From NCBI GenBank assembly GCA_035652495.1, contig DASRDS010000319.1:1-43938 (forward strand): a stretch of 43,938 nucleotides of DNA, written 5' to 3'. Within the stretch, counting starts at the first letter, position 1; every line of letters starts with the position of its first letter. Shown here in pieces: positions 23,599-32,748 of the stretch. Under the pieces are notes generated by a model that saw only the letters and a list, made by a program, of their open reading frames with translations, was not told where the DNA came from and did not search any database. A program made the position numbers and the translations under genes. This stretch comes from DASRDS01 sp035652495 (lineage in GTDB: Bacteria > Gemmatimonadota > Gemmatimonadetes > Gemmatimonadales > Gemmatimonadaceae).

Positions 23599-24942
23599 AT
23601 GTTCACTTTTATTGGGGTCATCGCGCAGGTCATCGTCCTGCAGCACGTCCAGGTCATCGACGGGACCGGTGCGCCGCCGCGCGCGGATCAAAGCATCCGG
23701 ATCGAGACCGGCAAGATTGCCGACATAGGCCCCACGCTTTCGACGGACGGGGCGACCGTCCTGGATTTGCGTGGGTACGCCGTGATTCCTGGCATCGTCG
23801 GCATGCACGACCATTTCTGGTATCAGGACGTCGCTGCTCCGGGCAAGGACGCCGTCGCCCAGACCATGTCAATCTCGGCGCCGCGATTGTATCTGGCGAA
23901 TGGCGTCACGACCGTGCGCACGATCGGCAGCGTGGATCCGTACGCTGAGTTGACGCTCAAGCATGCGATCGAGGCTGGTGCGACGCCAGGGCCGCACATG
24001 GATATCACCGGGCCGTTTCTCAACGGCGCCGATATCGCATCGTTTCGGATTCCCGGGCTCAGAAACGCTGATGACGCGCGGTCAACGGTCGCCTTTTGGG
24101 CCGACCGCGGCGTGACCTCGTTTAAGGCGTATCAGGAGATTACGCGCGATGAGTTAGTCGCGGCGATTCAAGAAGCTCATAAAAGAGGACTCAAGGTGAC
24201 CGGGCATCTGTGCTCCGTCACATACGACGAGGCGATCGATGCCGGCATCGACAATCTCGAGCACGGATTTCAGGTCAACACCGCGTTGGATCCGGACAAG
24301 AAACCGGACACCTGCAGCGCGGCGCGCGGCGACTCGACGTTGATGCGTTTGACGCCAGGCGGCCCCGAGGCCAGTCGCCTGATCGCGTCGCTCATCAAGC
24401 ATCACGTGGCGATCACGTCGACGCTCGTCGGGCTCGCCAACTCGATCAGTGCGCAGCGATCGGTGAAGCCGGCCGTCTTGGATGCCATGTCGCCCAAGGT
24501 CCGCGATGCCTATCTCGGATGGCGGAACCGACTCGGCGCCGGTCATCCTGAGCGTGTTCCCATGTTACGACGCGATATGGATCTGCAGCGCGCGTTCGTT
24601 GCGGCCGGCGGTCTCTTGATCGCGGGGCCCGATCCGGTTGGCATCGGCGCCAATCTTCCCGGGTTTGGGGATCAGCGCGAGATCGAGCTGTTGGTCGATG
24701 CCGGGTTCTCGCCTGTCGAGGCTATCAAAATCGCGACGCTCAACGGCGCGACGTATCTCGGGCGCCAGGATCACATCGGCTCTATCGCCGTCGGGAAGAA
24801 CGCCGATCTCGTCGTGATCAAAGGCGATCCGGCGGCTCGTATCGCCGACATTGAGAATGTCGAGATCGTATTTAAAGATGGGGTGCGATACGATACGGCG
24901 AAGCTGCTGGAGTCGGTGAAAGGGTTATATGGCGATTACTGA
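23599..24942 (+). CDS. Secreted amidohydrolase (imidazolonepropionase/prolidase-related)
   Basis: 447 residues from ATG 23599, beginning with a hydrophobic MFTFIGVIAQVIVLQ segment. Metal ligands: H70 and H72 (GMHDH), K176 (SFKAYQ), H203 (TGHLC), H222 (LEHGF) and D345 (AGPDP). The GMHDH and GHLCS signatures and overall layout are shared with the protein at 35916-37271, so the two are close paralogues. Dipeptidase or cyclic-amide hydrolase activity is known for relatives; here the substrate is open. The stop overlaps the convergent response-regulator gene by 7 bases. Adjacent M20 peptidase suggests work on peptide fragments. Confidence 0.9.
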   Translation: MFTFIGVIAQVIVLQHVQVIDGTGAPPRADQSIRIETGKIADIGPTLSTDGATVLDLRGYAVIPGIVGMHDHFWYQDVAAPGKDAVAQTMSISAPRLYLANGVTTVRTIGSVDPYAELTLKHAIEAGATPGPHMDITGPFLNGADIASFRIPGLRNADDARSTVAFWADRGVTSFKAYQEITRDELVAAIQEAHKRGLKVTGHLCSVTYDEAIDAGIDNLEHGFQVNTALDPDKKPDTCSAARGDSTLMRLTPGGPEASRLIASLIKHHVAITSTLVGLANSISAQRSVKPAVLDAMSPKVRDAYLGWRNRLGAGHPERVPMLRRDMDLQRAFVAAGGLLIAGPDPVGIGANLPGFGDQREIELLVDAGFSPVEAIKIATLNGATYLGRQDHIGSIAVGKNADLVVIKGDPAARIADIENVEIVFKDGVRYDTAKLLESVKGLYGDY

Positions 24943-25721
24943 GTTTTGAGTAAGCGCCGAAGGCCTGGTTGATAGTAGCGACTGGAGATGATCTTCGTGC
25001 CGTTTTTCAGGTGGACCACGTACGCGCTTCGGCTGTAGCGTTCCAGGGTCGCCACGGCGCGAAGATTGACAATGGCGGATCGTCGCACACGAACGAACGT
25101 GTCGCGTCCACCGATGCGCTGGGCGATGCGATCCATGGTGCCGCGCATCGTGTATGTCTTGCCGCCGCTATGCACCTGGACATAGTTCCCCGCGCTCTCG
25201 AACCACTCGACATGGTCAATTTCGACAAATGACAGCCGATCGCCGTCGCGAACGACCAGGCGGTCTGATGACGGGATGACCGCCGCTTCACTGGTCGGCG
25301 CTGGTGGCGTGTGTTGCGCCAGGAGTGCCTCCAGTCGGTCAGCGAGCGTCGCTCCGCGTTGGAGCGAGAGAAACGACGCCGCGCGCTCGAGCGCCTCGCG
25401 GAGTCGAGCGGGATCGACGGGCTTCAACACGTAGTCCAGGGCGTGAACCTCGAAGGCCTTCAACGCGTGCCGGTCGTATGCCGTGACGAACACGACGAGT
25501 GGCATGGCGTCGACGCCGATCTCCTCGATGATGTCGAACGCCGTCGTTCGGCCGAGTTGGATGTCGAGCAGCACGACGTCGGGCCGACGCTCGACGATCG
25601 CGACTACGGCGGCGTCGCGCCCGCCGCACTCGCCGACGCAGACGACGTCCGGCAGCTCGTCGAGCTGACGGCGGAGCCCGCGGCGCGCCGTCGGCTCGTC
25701 GTCGACGATCAGGATTTTCAT
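24936..25721 (-). CDS. LytTR-family response regulator
   Basis: 261 residues. The receiver domain (1-120) has the acidic pocket (VDDEP), phospho-acceptor D53 (LLDIQL), T80 and K100 (LKPVD). A linker leads to a LytTR DNA-binding domain (about 160-260) with VEWFESAGNYVQVHSGGK and FVRVRRSAIVNL, the conserved core of PF04397. It should be phosphorylated by the kinase encoded directly upstream, whose stop overlaps this start by 4 bases, and then bind DNA as a transcription factor. Targets are unknown. Confidence 0.95.
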   Translation of the reverse strand: MKILIVDDEPTARRGLRRQLDELPDVVCVGECGGRDAAVVAIVERRPDVVLLDIQLGRTTAFDIIEEIGVDAMPLVVFVTAYDRHALKAFEVHALDYVLKPVDPARLREALERAASFLSLQRGATLADRLEALLAQHTPPAPTSEAAVIPSSDRLVVRDGDRLSFVEIDHVEWFESAGNYVQVHSGGKTYTMRGTMDRIAQRIGGRDTFVRVRRSAIVNLRAVATLERYSRSAYVVHLKNGTKIISSRYYQPGLRRLLKTQ

Positions 25722-26728
25722 TGGATCGGGATCCGGATCTCGACGCGCGCGCCAGGCTCGGCGGCACCGATATCAATGGTCGCGCGCGAGCCATACAGGT
25801 GGTGCAATCGGGCGCGCGTGTTCGTGAGGCCGATGCCTTCGCGCACGGGCCCGCCGTTGACGCCCGGACCGTTATCGGTGACGGTGATGCGTAACATGTC
25901 GTGATCGCGCGCGGCGCGGAGCGCGATGGTCGCGGCTTGGTATTCGGACTTCCCGTGCTCGATCGCGTTTTCCAGCAGTGGTTGCAGGAGAAACACCGGC
26001 ACCCGCGCCGGGAGTACCTCGGGTTCGATCGTCACGTCCACCACCAGTTGGTCCCCGAAGCGACCCCGCTGGATCTCGAGGTAGTCGTTCGCGAACCCCA
26101 ACTCCACCTGCAATGGAACCTCGTGTGCTTCCTCATCGAGACTTCGCCGGAGGAGCGTCGCCAGCCGCAGGAGCATCTGCTGGGCCTTGGTGGGATCCTC
26201 GGCCATGAAGACGGAGACGGCGTTCAGGGTATTGAACAGAAAGTGGGGCCGCAGCTGTGAGCGCAACGTGTCGAGCTTCGATTGCGTCAGCTCCGTGCGA
26301 AACCGCGTGGCGGTATACACCATCACGAGCACGGCGTACAACACCATGGAGGTAAAGCTGCCCCACGCAAATGGGAACGGGGGTATGCGCGTCGCGAAGC
26401 AGGCCGTCCACAGGCTCGTGTGACCCATGATCGCCCGTATGAGAAATTGGAGCTTGATCGCCAGGCACGTTTGTACCAGCGCCAGCGCCAGACCAATGAC
26501 CGCGTGAACGGCGAAGGGTCTCGGCCTGAGGGCGATGCGAAGGATCGGCGTCAGGATCACCCATGCGAGCCAAAAGCCAACCACGACAATGACGCGAGGT
26601 CCGAGCTGCAACGCGTCGAGCGATTTGCCGTCGATCAGGTCAGCGAAGACTTCCTGGCCGACGAACGCCGTCCCGACGACGAGGGTAATCGCGAGCAGTC
26701 GTGAGGTCCGCAGCGTGTCGGACGCCAT
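25718..26728 (-). CDS. LytS/YehU-family sensor histidine kinase
   Basis: 336 residues. About four membrane helices fill the first 140 positions, with no recognisable periplasmic sensor domain. The His_kinase core (PF06580) follows: H162 in SQLRPHFLFNTLNAV, N-box LLENAIEHG, and glycine boxes DNGPG and GIGLTNTRARL. It pairs with the LytTR regulator (4-base overlap). Such short-sensor kinases usually detect membrane state or a ligand through the membrane helices. The gene is divergent from the DUF5916 protein at 26865, with 136 bases between them, in which I see no clear promoter. Confidence 0.94.
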   Translation of the reverse strand: MASDTLRTSRLLAITLVVGTAFVGQEVFADLIDGKSLDALQLGPRVIVVVGFWLAWVILTPILRIALRPRPFAVHAVIGLALALVQTCLAIKLQFLIRAIMGHTSLWTACFATRIPPFPFAWGSFTSMVLYAVLVMVYTATRFRTELTQSKLDTLRSQLRPHFLFNTLNAVSVFMAEDPTKAQQMLLRLATLLRRSLDEEAHEVPLQVELGFANDYLEIQRGRFGDQLVVDVTIEPEVLPARVPVFLLQPLLENAIEHGKSEYQAATIALRAARDHDMLRITVTDNGPGVNGGPVREGIGLTNTRARLHHLYGSRATIDIGAAEPGARVEIRIPIQ

Positions 26729-26864
26729 GCGGAATCATGGGATGTTGACGCGCGCAAGGCAACACGGGCAAGAAATCCCGCCGCGGTCACCGCTTATCAC
26801 GTCGCGTACCCCGGTGGCATGTGACGCATAGAGGACGAGCGACCGCGTCCCCATCGTCTAGGGC

Positions 26865-29189
26865 ATGCTTCCGATCCTGCTGGCGGCCGCGGTGTGGCTG
26901 GGCGATTCGGCGTCGATGGCCTACCGAGGGCGCGACGGCCAGCTGGCGGTGCCGATCCCGCGTGTTGACGCGCGCATCCCCGTCGACGGGACGTTGTCTG
27001 ATTCGGTGTGGCGCCGGGCCGCGGTGCTGACCGGCTTCTCCGAGTACAAGCCCGTGGACGGGATGGCGGCCGACGATACGACACAAGTGCTGGTCTGGTA
27101 CTCGAAGGACGCCATCTACTTTGGTATCCGGGCGTTCGAGGCGCACGGGGCGGCGCACGCTACGCTCGCCAATCGCGACCAGATCGATGGCGACGACAAC
27201 GTGCAGCTGATTCTGAGCCCATTCGTCCATTCGCATCAGGCCGTGGTGTTCGCCGTCAATCCGTACGGGATCCAAGAGGACGGCACCATCACGGAGGGGA
27301 TCGGGAGGAGCATCGCGAACACCGGGATCTCGGCCGGCTCGGGTGACTCGACGGACCTGAGCTCGGATTTCATCTACGAGTCACGGGGGCGCGTCACGGC
27401 GTTCGGGTACCAGGCTGAGGTCCGGATTCCGTTTCGGAGCATCAAGTTCCCCTCGAACGCGCCGCAAAACTGGGGCATCAACGTTCTTCGGAAGGTGCAG
27501 CATTCGGGACACACCGACTCGTGGTATCCGGCGAAGCTCGGGGCGGCCTCGTTTCTCGATGAGGCGGGTCTACTCACCGGTCTTAAGGATTTGGACGCGG
27601 GACTCGTGCTCGATCTGAATCCCGTCGTCACGGAGCAAGCGGTCGGCGGGCCCATATATAACGTTGGCCGGCCGCAACTCGGAGGAAATGTCCGGTGGGG
27701 CATTACGCCAAGTCTGTTGCTGAACGGGACATACCGGCCGGATTTCGCGGAGGTCGAATCGGATGCCACGCAGATCGTGAACGATCCGCGGTTGGCGCTC
27801 CAGTACCCGGAGAAGCGGCCGTTCTTTCTCGATGGTCTCGAGCAGTTCAATACGCCGAACAATCTCATTTACACACGCCAGATAGGCGCCCCGATCGCCG
27901 CGACCAAACTCACGGGAAAAGCGGCAGGTATATCGGTTGCTTACCTCGGCGCGATCGATGAAGAAGATCTCGGCGGGTTGAACGCCGGGCATCCCGCGTT
28001 CAACATCGTGCGGGCGCGCGAGGACTTCGCGCAGGGCTCCCAGGTCGGCGCCGTGATCACGGACAAGGAGGCCGGCGGGAGCTTCAACCGGCTCGTCGGA
28101 GTCGACTCCCGCATCACGTTCGACAAGATCTACACCCTCAACCTGCAGACCGCGACCAGTAGCACGCGCGATGCAGGCTTGAGCACCGCCGGACCTCTGT
28201 GGCAGGCGCAACTCCAACGCACGGGGCGATCCTTCAGCTTCAACGTGAGAACGCGCGGGATCGATCCCGAGTTCGACGACGCGAGTGGGTTCACGGCTCG
28301 GCGGGGGATCGCCTCGCTCGACATGGACCCGCGGTACACCTTCTATCCCACCCGCTCGCTCCTGGAGACGTTCGCGATCGACATCGACCAGTTCTATACG
28401 TGGGATTATCGGACATTCACCGCCTTCCACGCCCCGGAAGATAGACAGTTCCATCCCACGCTGATAGCGACATTCCATGGAGGCTGGACGGTCCTGTACA
28501 CGCTGGCGCTCGAAACTTTTGGATACGATCCCGCGATCTACCAGAACTACTACATCGGCCACCTGGCGCCGCACGATACGACCTTCACGCACTATGTCGG
28601 TGGCCGGGCGATCACGAATACCGATCATAATTTGCTCATCGTCACGCCGACGTTCGCGAAATTCGACCTGTCCGTGTTCAACCTGTACGGGCACGATGAG
28701 AACTACTTCGAGTGGTCTTCGGCCAACATCTGGTTTACCACCATCGCCTTGAACTATCGGCCGACGGACCGGCTTCGCGCCCAGCTCATGTACAACGCGC
28801 AGGTCTACTGGCGCCACGATGACAACTCGATCGTCGGGAAGACGCTGATTCCACGCCTCAAGATCGAGTACCAGGTGTCGCGGCCGATCTTCCTACGGCT
28901 CGTCGCCCAGTACGACGGTTCATATCAAAACACCCTGCGCGACGACAGCCGGACCGGGCTTCCGATCTTCTTCCTTGACCCGGCGACGGGGACATATGCT
29001 CGGGCGGTCGGGTTTCAGAACAATCAGCTCCAGCTCTCGGCGCTGTTCTCCTACCAACCGATTCCCGGCACGGTGGCGTTCGTGGGATATGGGAATAACT
29101 TGACGGAGCCGGATGGCTTTCAGTTCCATCCGCTGCGGCGGGTGGCGGACAACGTCTTCGTCAAATTCAGCTACTTACTGCGAATGTAG
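26865..29189 (+). CDS. DUF5916 / CBM9-like outer-membrane-associated protein
   Basis: 774 residues. After a signal peptide, residues about 25-220 resemble the carbohydrate-binding CBM9-like domain found at the start of DUF5916 proteins (IPVDGTLSDSVWRRA, FGIRAFEAH). The remainder matches DUF5916, with FAEVESDATQIVNDPR, YPEKRPFFLDG and IYTRQIG, a domain predicted to form a beta-barrel in the outer membrane. The last residues KFSYLLRM fit a terminal strand. Its role is not known; such proteins are common in Gemmatimonadota, Acidobacteriota and Bacteroidota. It may lead the operon running to 37271, although the cytochrome gene 19 bases downstream seems to have its own start element. Confidence 0.88.
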   Translation: MLPILLAAAVWLGDSASMAYRGRDGQLAVPIPRVDARIPVDGTLSDSVWRRAAVLTGFSEYKPVDGMAADDTTQVLVWYSKDAIYFGIRAFEAHGAAHATLANRDQIDGDDNVQLILSPFVHSHQAVVFAVNPYGIQEDGTITEGIGRSIANTGISAGSGDSTDLSSDFIYESRGRVTAFGYQAEVRIPFRSIKFPSNAPQNWGINVLRKVQHSGHTDSWYPAKLGAASFLDEAGLLTGLKDLDAGLVLDLNPVVTEQAVGGPIYNVGRPQLGGNVRWGITPSLLLNGTYRPDFAEVESDATQIVNDPRLALQYPEKRPFFLDGLEQFNTPNNLIYTRQIGAPIAATKLTGKAAGISVAYLGAIDEEDLGGLNAGHPAFNIVRAREDFAQGSQVGAVITDKEAGGSFNRLVGVDSRITFDKIYTLNLQTATSSTRDAGLSTAGPLWQAQLQRTGRSFSFNVRTRGIDPEFDDASGFTARRGIASLDMDPRYTFYPTRSLLETFAIDIDQFYTWDYRTFTAFHAPEDRQFHPTLIATFHGGWTVLYTLALETFGYDPAIYQNYYIGHLAPHDTTFTHYVGGRAITNTDHNLLIVTPTFAKFDLSVFNLYGHDENYFEWSSANIWFTTIALNYRPTDRLRAQLMYNAQVYWRHDDNSIVGKTLIPRLKIEYQVSRPIFLRLVAQYDGSYQNTLRDDSRTGLPIFFLDPATGTYARAVGFQNNQLQLSALFSYQPIPGTVAFVGYGNNLTEPDGFQFHPLRRVADNVFVKFSYLLRM

Positions 29190-29195
29190 GGGCGT

Positions 29196-29201
29196 TATTT
29201 T
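29196..29201 (+). promoter_or_regulatory. TANNNT element before the cytochrome c gene
   Basis: TATTTT with 6 bases to the GTG at 29208. It lies in the loop of a possible GGGGC/GCCCC hairpin (29189-29206) directly after the DUF5916 stop codon. A leaderless start from this element is the simpler reading. Confidence 0.45.
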
Positions 29202-29207
29202 GCCCCT

Positions 29208-29762
29208 GTGACCTCCTCGCCTCGCACCCCAGCCGTCGTCATCGCGACGATCGTCGCGACCTGCGTCGTCCTCCTGATCGGCGCGTACCTCTTCGTCATC
29301 CTCGGCCTCATGCCGGCGAACGCCGACGCGAAGCCAGGGAGGATCGAGCACTGGGCGGCGAAGAAATCCCTGCACGTCACGCTGGCCCGTGAGACGAAGG
29401 CCCTGCACGGTCCCCAGACGTCGAGCGACTCCGTCATGACGCTCGGCGTACGGCTGTACAAGGCGAACTGCGCGGTGTGTCATGGGGCGGCCGACGCCAA
29501 GCGGTCGACGATCGCCCAGGGCCTCTATCAGGAGCCGCCGCAGTTCGCGAAGGACGACGTCACCGATGATCCGATCGAGGTGACGTACTGGAAGATCACC
29601 CACGGCATTCGGCTGACCGGCATGCCGGCCTACGGCAAGACGCTCACGGATGACCAGCGCTGGGCCATCGCGGCGTTCTTGCGGCACCAGGATTCGTTGC
29701 CGCCGAACGCGCTGGCCGCGTGGAAGTCTATGCCGAGCGTCGCGGATAGCGCCGCCCACTAG
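29208..29762 (+). CDS. Membrane-anchored c-type cytochrome
   Basis: 184 residues starting at GTG. A single N-terminal membrane helix (about 9-33) anchors a periplasmic monohaem domain. Haem attachment is C88-A-V-C91-H92, and the likely axial methionine is M139 in LTGMPAYG, as in class I cytochrome c of the cbb3/caa3-associated type. It would carry electrons in the periplasm. It starts 18 bases after the DUF5916 gene and ends 2 bases before the M3 peptidase ATG. No oxidase or dehydrogenase partner is obvious except the multicopper oxidase later in the operon. Confidence 0.92.
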   Translation: MTSSPRTPAVVIATIVATCVVLLIGAYLFVILGLMPANADAKPGRIEHWAAKKSLHVTLARETKALHGPQTSSDSVMTLGVRLYKANCAVCHGAADAKRSTIAQGLYQEPPQFAKDDVTDDPIEVTYWKITHGIRLTGMPAYGKTLTDDQRWAIAAFLRHQDSLPPNALAAWKSMPSVADSAAH

Positions 29763-29764
29763 TC

Positions 29765-31804
29765 ATGAGCTCCATGACTCTCGCGGACCGCGCGAATCCA
29801 CTGCTCGAAAAGAGCCCACTGTTCGAGCAGGCGCCGCCGTTCGACCGGATCGAGGACGGCGACTACCAGCCCGCGATCGAAGAGGGCATGCGCCAGCAGC
29901 TGGCTGAATTCGATGCCATCGCCAGCCAGTCGGCGCCGCCGACGTTCGAGAATACGATCGCGGCGATGGAGCGGTCTGGCGCGGTATTGACGCGGGCGCT
30001 CAAGGTGTTCACCGCGATCAATCACGCCAACACCAACGACACGCTCCAACGCGTGCAGGAAATCATCGCGCCCAGGTTGGCGGCGCATCATGACGCGTTC
30101 TTTCTCGACGACCGGCTCTTTCAGCGCGTGGCCGCCCTCCACGCGCGCCGCGACGCGCTCGGCCTGGACCCCGAGCAACACTATCTGGTCGAACGCTACT
30201 ATAAGGACTTCGTGCTCGCGGGCGCCACACTCGATGGCGCGGACAAGGCGCGGCTCGAGGCCTTGAATGCCGAGGAGGCCACGCTCTCGACGTCGTTCCA
30301 GCAGAAACTGCTGGCCGCCACCAAAGCCGGTGCGCTCGTCATCGACGATCGCCAACAGCTGGCCGGCGTGAGCGACGCCGAAATCGCGGCGGTCGCGACG
30401 CAGGGGCAGTGGGCGCTGGCGCTCCAGAATACCACCCAACAGCCCACGCTGGCGTCCCTCCACCGTCGCGACGTGCGCAAGCGGCTGTTCGATGCCTCGA
30501 CGCAGCGCGCGAAGCACGGCGACGCGAACGACACGCGCGCCATCATCACGCGCCTCGCCACCCTCCGCGCGGAGAAAGCGCAGCTCCTCGGCTATTCCAC
30601 ATACGCGACATACTCACTCAGCGATGAGATGACGAAAACGCCGGAGCGTGCGATTCAGTTGTTGGCCGATGTGGCGCGGCCGGGGATCGCGAAGGCGAAG
30701 GCGGAGCAGCAGCGGATGGAGGCGCTCGCGGGATTCCCGCTCGAGCCCTGGGATTGGCAGTACTACGCCGAGGTCGTCCGCAAAACGGATTACGCGCTGG
30801 ACGAAGCGCAAATCAAGCCATACTTCTCGCTCGACCGCGTCTTGCGGGACGGCGTGTTCTACGCGGCGCACCGGTTGTACGGGCTCACGTTCGCGGAGCG
30901 CACGGACATCCCCGTGTATCATCCGGACGTTCTGGTGTTCGAAGTCTTTGATTTCGACGGGACGTCATTGGCGCTCTTTTACTGCGACTTCTTCAAGCGC
31001 GACAACAAAATTGGCGGCGCCTGGATGGACACGTTCGTCGAGCAGTCTCGTTTGCTCGGCGCCAAGCCGGTCGTGTATAACACCTGCAACTTCACGAAAC
31101 CCGCGCCCGGCCAGCCGGCGCTCCTGACGTACGACAACGTCACGACGATGTTCCACGAATTCGGGCACGCGCTCCACGCCATGTTCTCGAGCGTGGAGTA
31201 TCCCCGGTTCTCCGGAACCGCGACGCCGACCGATTTCGTCGAGCTCCCGTCGCAGTTCAACGAACACTGGGCGCTCGAATCCTCCGTGGTGGCGAATTAC
31301 GCGAAACACTATCAGACGGGCGCGCCGATGCCGCCGGAGCTGATCGACACGATCAAACGCGCGCGCACGTTCAATCAGGGATTCGCGATCACGGAAGTCG
31401 TCGCGGCCATGCTGCTCGACATGGCCTGGCACTCGATTCCCGCCGGCACGACGATCGGCGACGTCGACGCGTTCGAGTCGGCCGCGCTCGAGCGCCATGG
31501 TGTGGCCGTCCATGCCGTCCCACCCCGCTATCACTCGACGTACTTTGCGCACATCTGGTCGAGCAGCTACGCGGCCAGCTACTATGCCTACCTCGCCGCG
31601 GAGGTGCTCAGTGATGACGCGTATGCCTGGTTCGTCGAGCACGGCGGCATGACGCGCGCGAATGGCCAGCGGTTCCGCGACATGGTCCTGTCGCGCGGCG
31701 GTACCATGGACGCGGGTGACATGTACCGGGCGTTCCGCGGGCGGGATGCGACCGCGGACGCGCTCCTCGAGGTGCGCGGGCTCAAGCCGTCGACGCAGCC
31801 GTGA
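29765..31804 (+). CDS. M3-family oligopeptidase (oligopeptidase A / dipeptidyl carboxypeptidase type)
   Basis: 679 residues with the complete M3 zinc site: H464-E465-F-G-H468 and E493 in DFVELPSQFNEHW, the spacing of active family members. There is no signal peptide, so it should work in the cytoplasm on imported or turnover peptides of up to about 20 residues. The C-terminal YHSTYFAHIWSSSYAASYY and GGTMDAGDMYRAFRGRD segments are family hallmarks. It overlaps the downstream PLP enzyme by 4 bases and follows the cytochrome gene by 2 bases. Together with the amino-acid permease this indicates peptide catabolism. Confidence 0.95.
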   Translation: MSSMTLADRANPLLEKSPLFEQAPPFDRIEDGDYQPAIEEGMRQQLAEFDAIASQSAPPTFENTIAAMERSGAVLTRALKVFTAINHANTNDTLQRVQEIIAPRLAAHHDAFFLDDRLFQRVAALHARRDALGLDPEQHYLVERYYKDFVLAGATLDGADKARLEALNAEEATLSTSFQQKLLAATKAGALVIDDRQQLAGVSDAEIAAVATQGQWALALQNTTQQPTLASLHRRDVRKRLFDASTQRAKHGDANDTRAIITRLATLRAEKAQLLGYSTYATYSLSDEMTKTPERAIQLLADVARPGIAKAKAEQQRMEALAGFPLEPWDWQYYAEVVRKTDYALDEAQIKPYFSLDRVLRDGVFYAAHRLYGLTFAERTDIPVYHPDVLVFEVFDFDGTSLALFYCDFFKRDNKIGGAWMDTFVEQSRLLGAKPVVYNTCNFTKPAPGQPALLTYDNVTTMFHEFGHALHAMFSSVEYPRFSGTATPTDFVELPSQFNEHWALESSVVANYAKHYQTGAPMPPELIDTIKRARTFNQGFAITEVVAAMLLDMAWHSIPAGTTIGDVDAFESAALERHGVAVHAVPPRYHSTYFAHIWSSSYAASYYAYLAAEVLSDDAYAWFVEHGGMTRANGQRFRDMVLSRGGTMDAGDMYRAFRGRDATADALLEVRGLKPSTQP

Positions 31805-32748
31805 ACCAGCTGCCGCCGTTCCTGACATTGGTGCGGCAACCCACGCCGCTAGAGGAGATGAAAAATCTCCGATTGTCGCTCGGCGGTAGCCATCCGCGCC
31901 TGTTCGTCAAGCGCGATGACGTGATTCCGTTTGGGTTCGGCGGCAATAAGGTCCGCAAGCTCCAGTTCGAGGCCGCCGCCGCGCTCAAGGCATCCGCGCG
32001 CACGTTGGTCACGGTGGGCGGCATTCAATCGAACCATGCGCGCGCCACGGCGGCGGTAGCGGCTCATGTCGGCATGCAGTGCGTGATCATCGCGAACGGA
32101 ACGAAGCCCGAGCGCGCGACGGCTAACGCGCTGTTGGACGAATTGCTCGGCGCGGAGGTCGAGTACATCCCTTCGCGCGCTGAGCGGGAGGCGGCATCGA
32201 CGGCGGTGATGGAGCGACTCGCGCAAGCGGGCAGGGCGCCGTACTTTGTCCCTCTCGGCGCATCCACGCCGCTCGGCGCGCTCGGCTACGTGCAGGCGAT
32301 TGGCGAGATGATCCAGCAGGGCCTCAAGCCTGACGTCATCGTACATGCCGCGTCCTCCGCGGGGACGCAGGCGGGCCTGGTCGCCGGGTGTGCGCTGCAC
32401 GGGCTCGGAACACAGGTGATCGGCGTCAGCGCCGACGATCCGGCACGGGAGTTGTCGGCGCGCGTGCGTGATATCGTGGCCGGTGTGGGCAAGTTGCTCG
32501 GGGAGAACCTCGGCGCGCCGGGGTTCATGGTGAGCGACGAGTTCGTCGGGCAGGGATACGGTATTCCGACGGATCTCTCGCGCGCGGCCCAACGCGCGGC
32601 CGCGCGGACCGAGGGCTTCTTCGTCGACAATACGTATTCGGCGAAAGCTCTCGCCGCGATGCTCAGCTGGGTGACGGCTGGCCGGTGGAGTGAGGAGCAG
32701 ACGATTCTGTTCTGGCACACCGGCGGACAGGTTGGTCTCTTTGCGTGA
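31801..32748 (+). CDS. PLP-dependent D-cysteine desulfhydrase / ACC deaminase-family enzyme
   Basis: 315 residues starting with GTG inside the M3 stop. The PLP lysine is K50 in FGGNKVRKLQF, followed by GGIQSNHARATAAVA, the pattern of the D-cysteine desulfhydrase/ACC deaminase group of fold-type II enzymes. D-cysteine desulfhydrase makes pyruvate, sulfide and ammonia; ACC deaminase gives 2-oxobutyrate and ammonia. The two cannot be separated reliably by eye, and the operon context of peptide breakdown favours an amino-acid substrate. Cytoplasmic. It overlaps the permease gene that follows. Confidence 0.87.
   Translation: MNQLPPFLTLVRQPTPLEEMKNLRLSLGGSHPRLFVKRDDVIPFGFGGNKVRKLQFEAAAALKASARTLVTVGGIQSNHARATAAVAAHVGMQCVIIANGTKPERATANALLDELLGAEVEYIPSRAEREAASTAVMERLAQAGRAPYFVPLGASTPLGALGYVQAIGEMIQQGLKPDVIVHAASSAGTQAGLVAGCALHGLGTQVIGVSADDPARELSARVRDIVAGVGKLLGENLGAPGFMVSDEFVGQGYGIPTDLSRAAQRAAARTEGFFVDNTYSAKALAAMLSWVTAGRWSEEQTILFWHTGGQVGLFA

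Noticed and set aside
29189..29206. Intrinsic terminator after the DUF5916 gene
   Set aside because: The GGGGC/GCCCC stem has no T-tract after it and ends at the next start region; the TATTTT in its loop is better explained as a -10 element.
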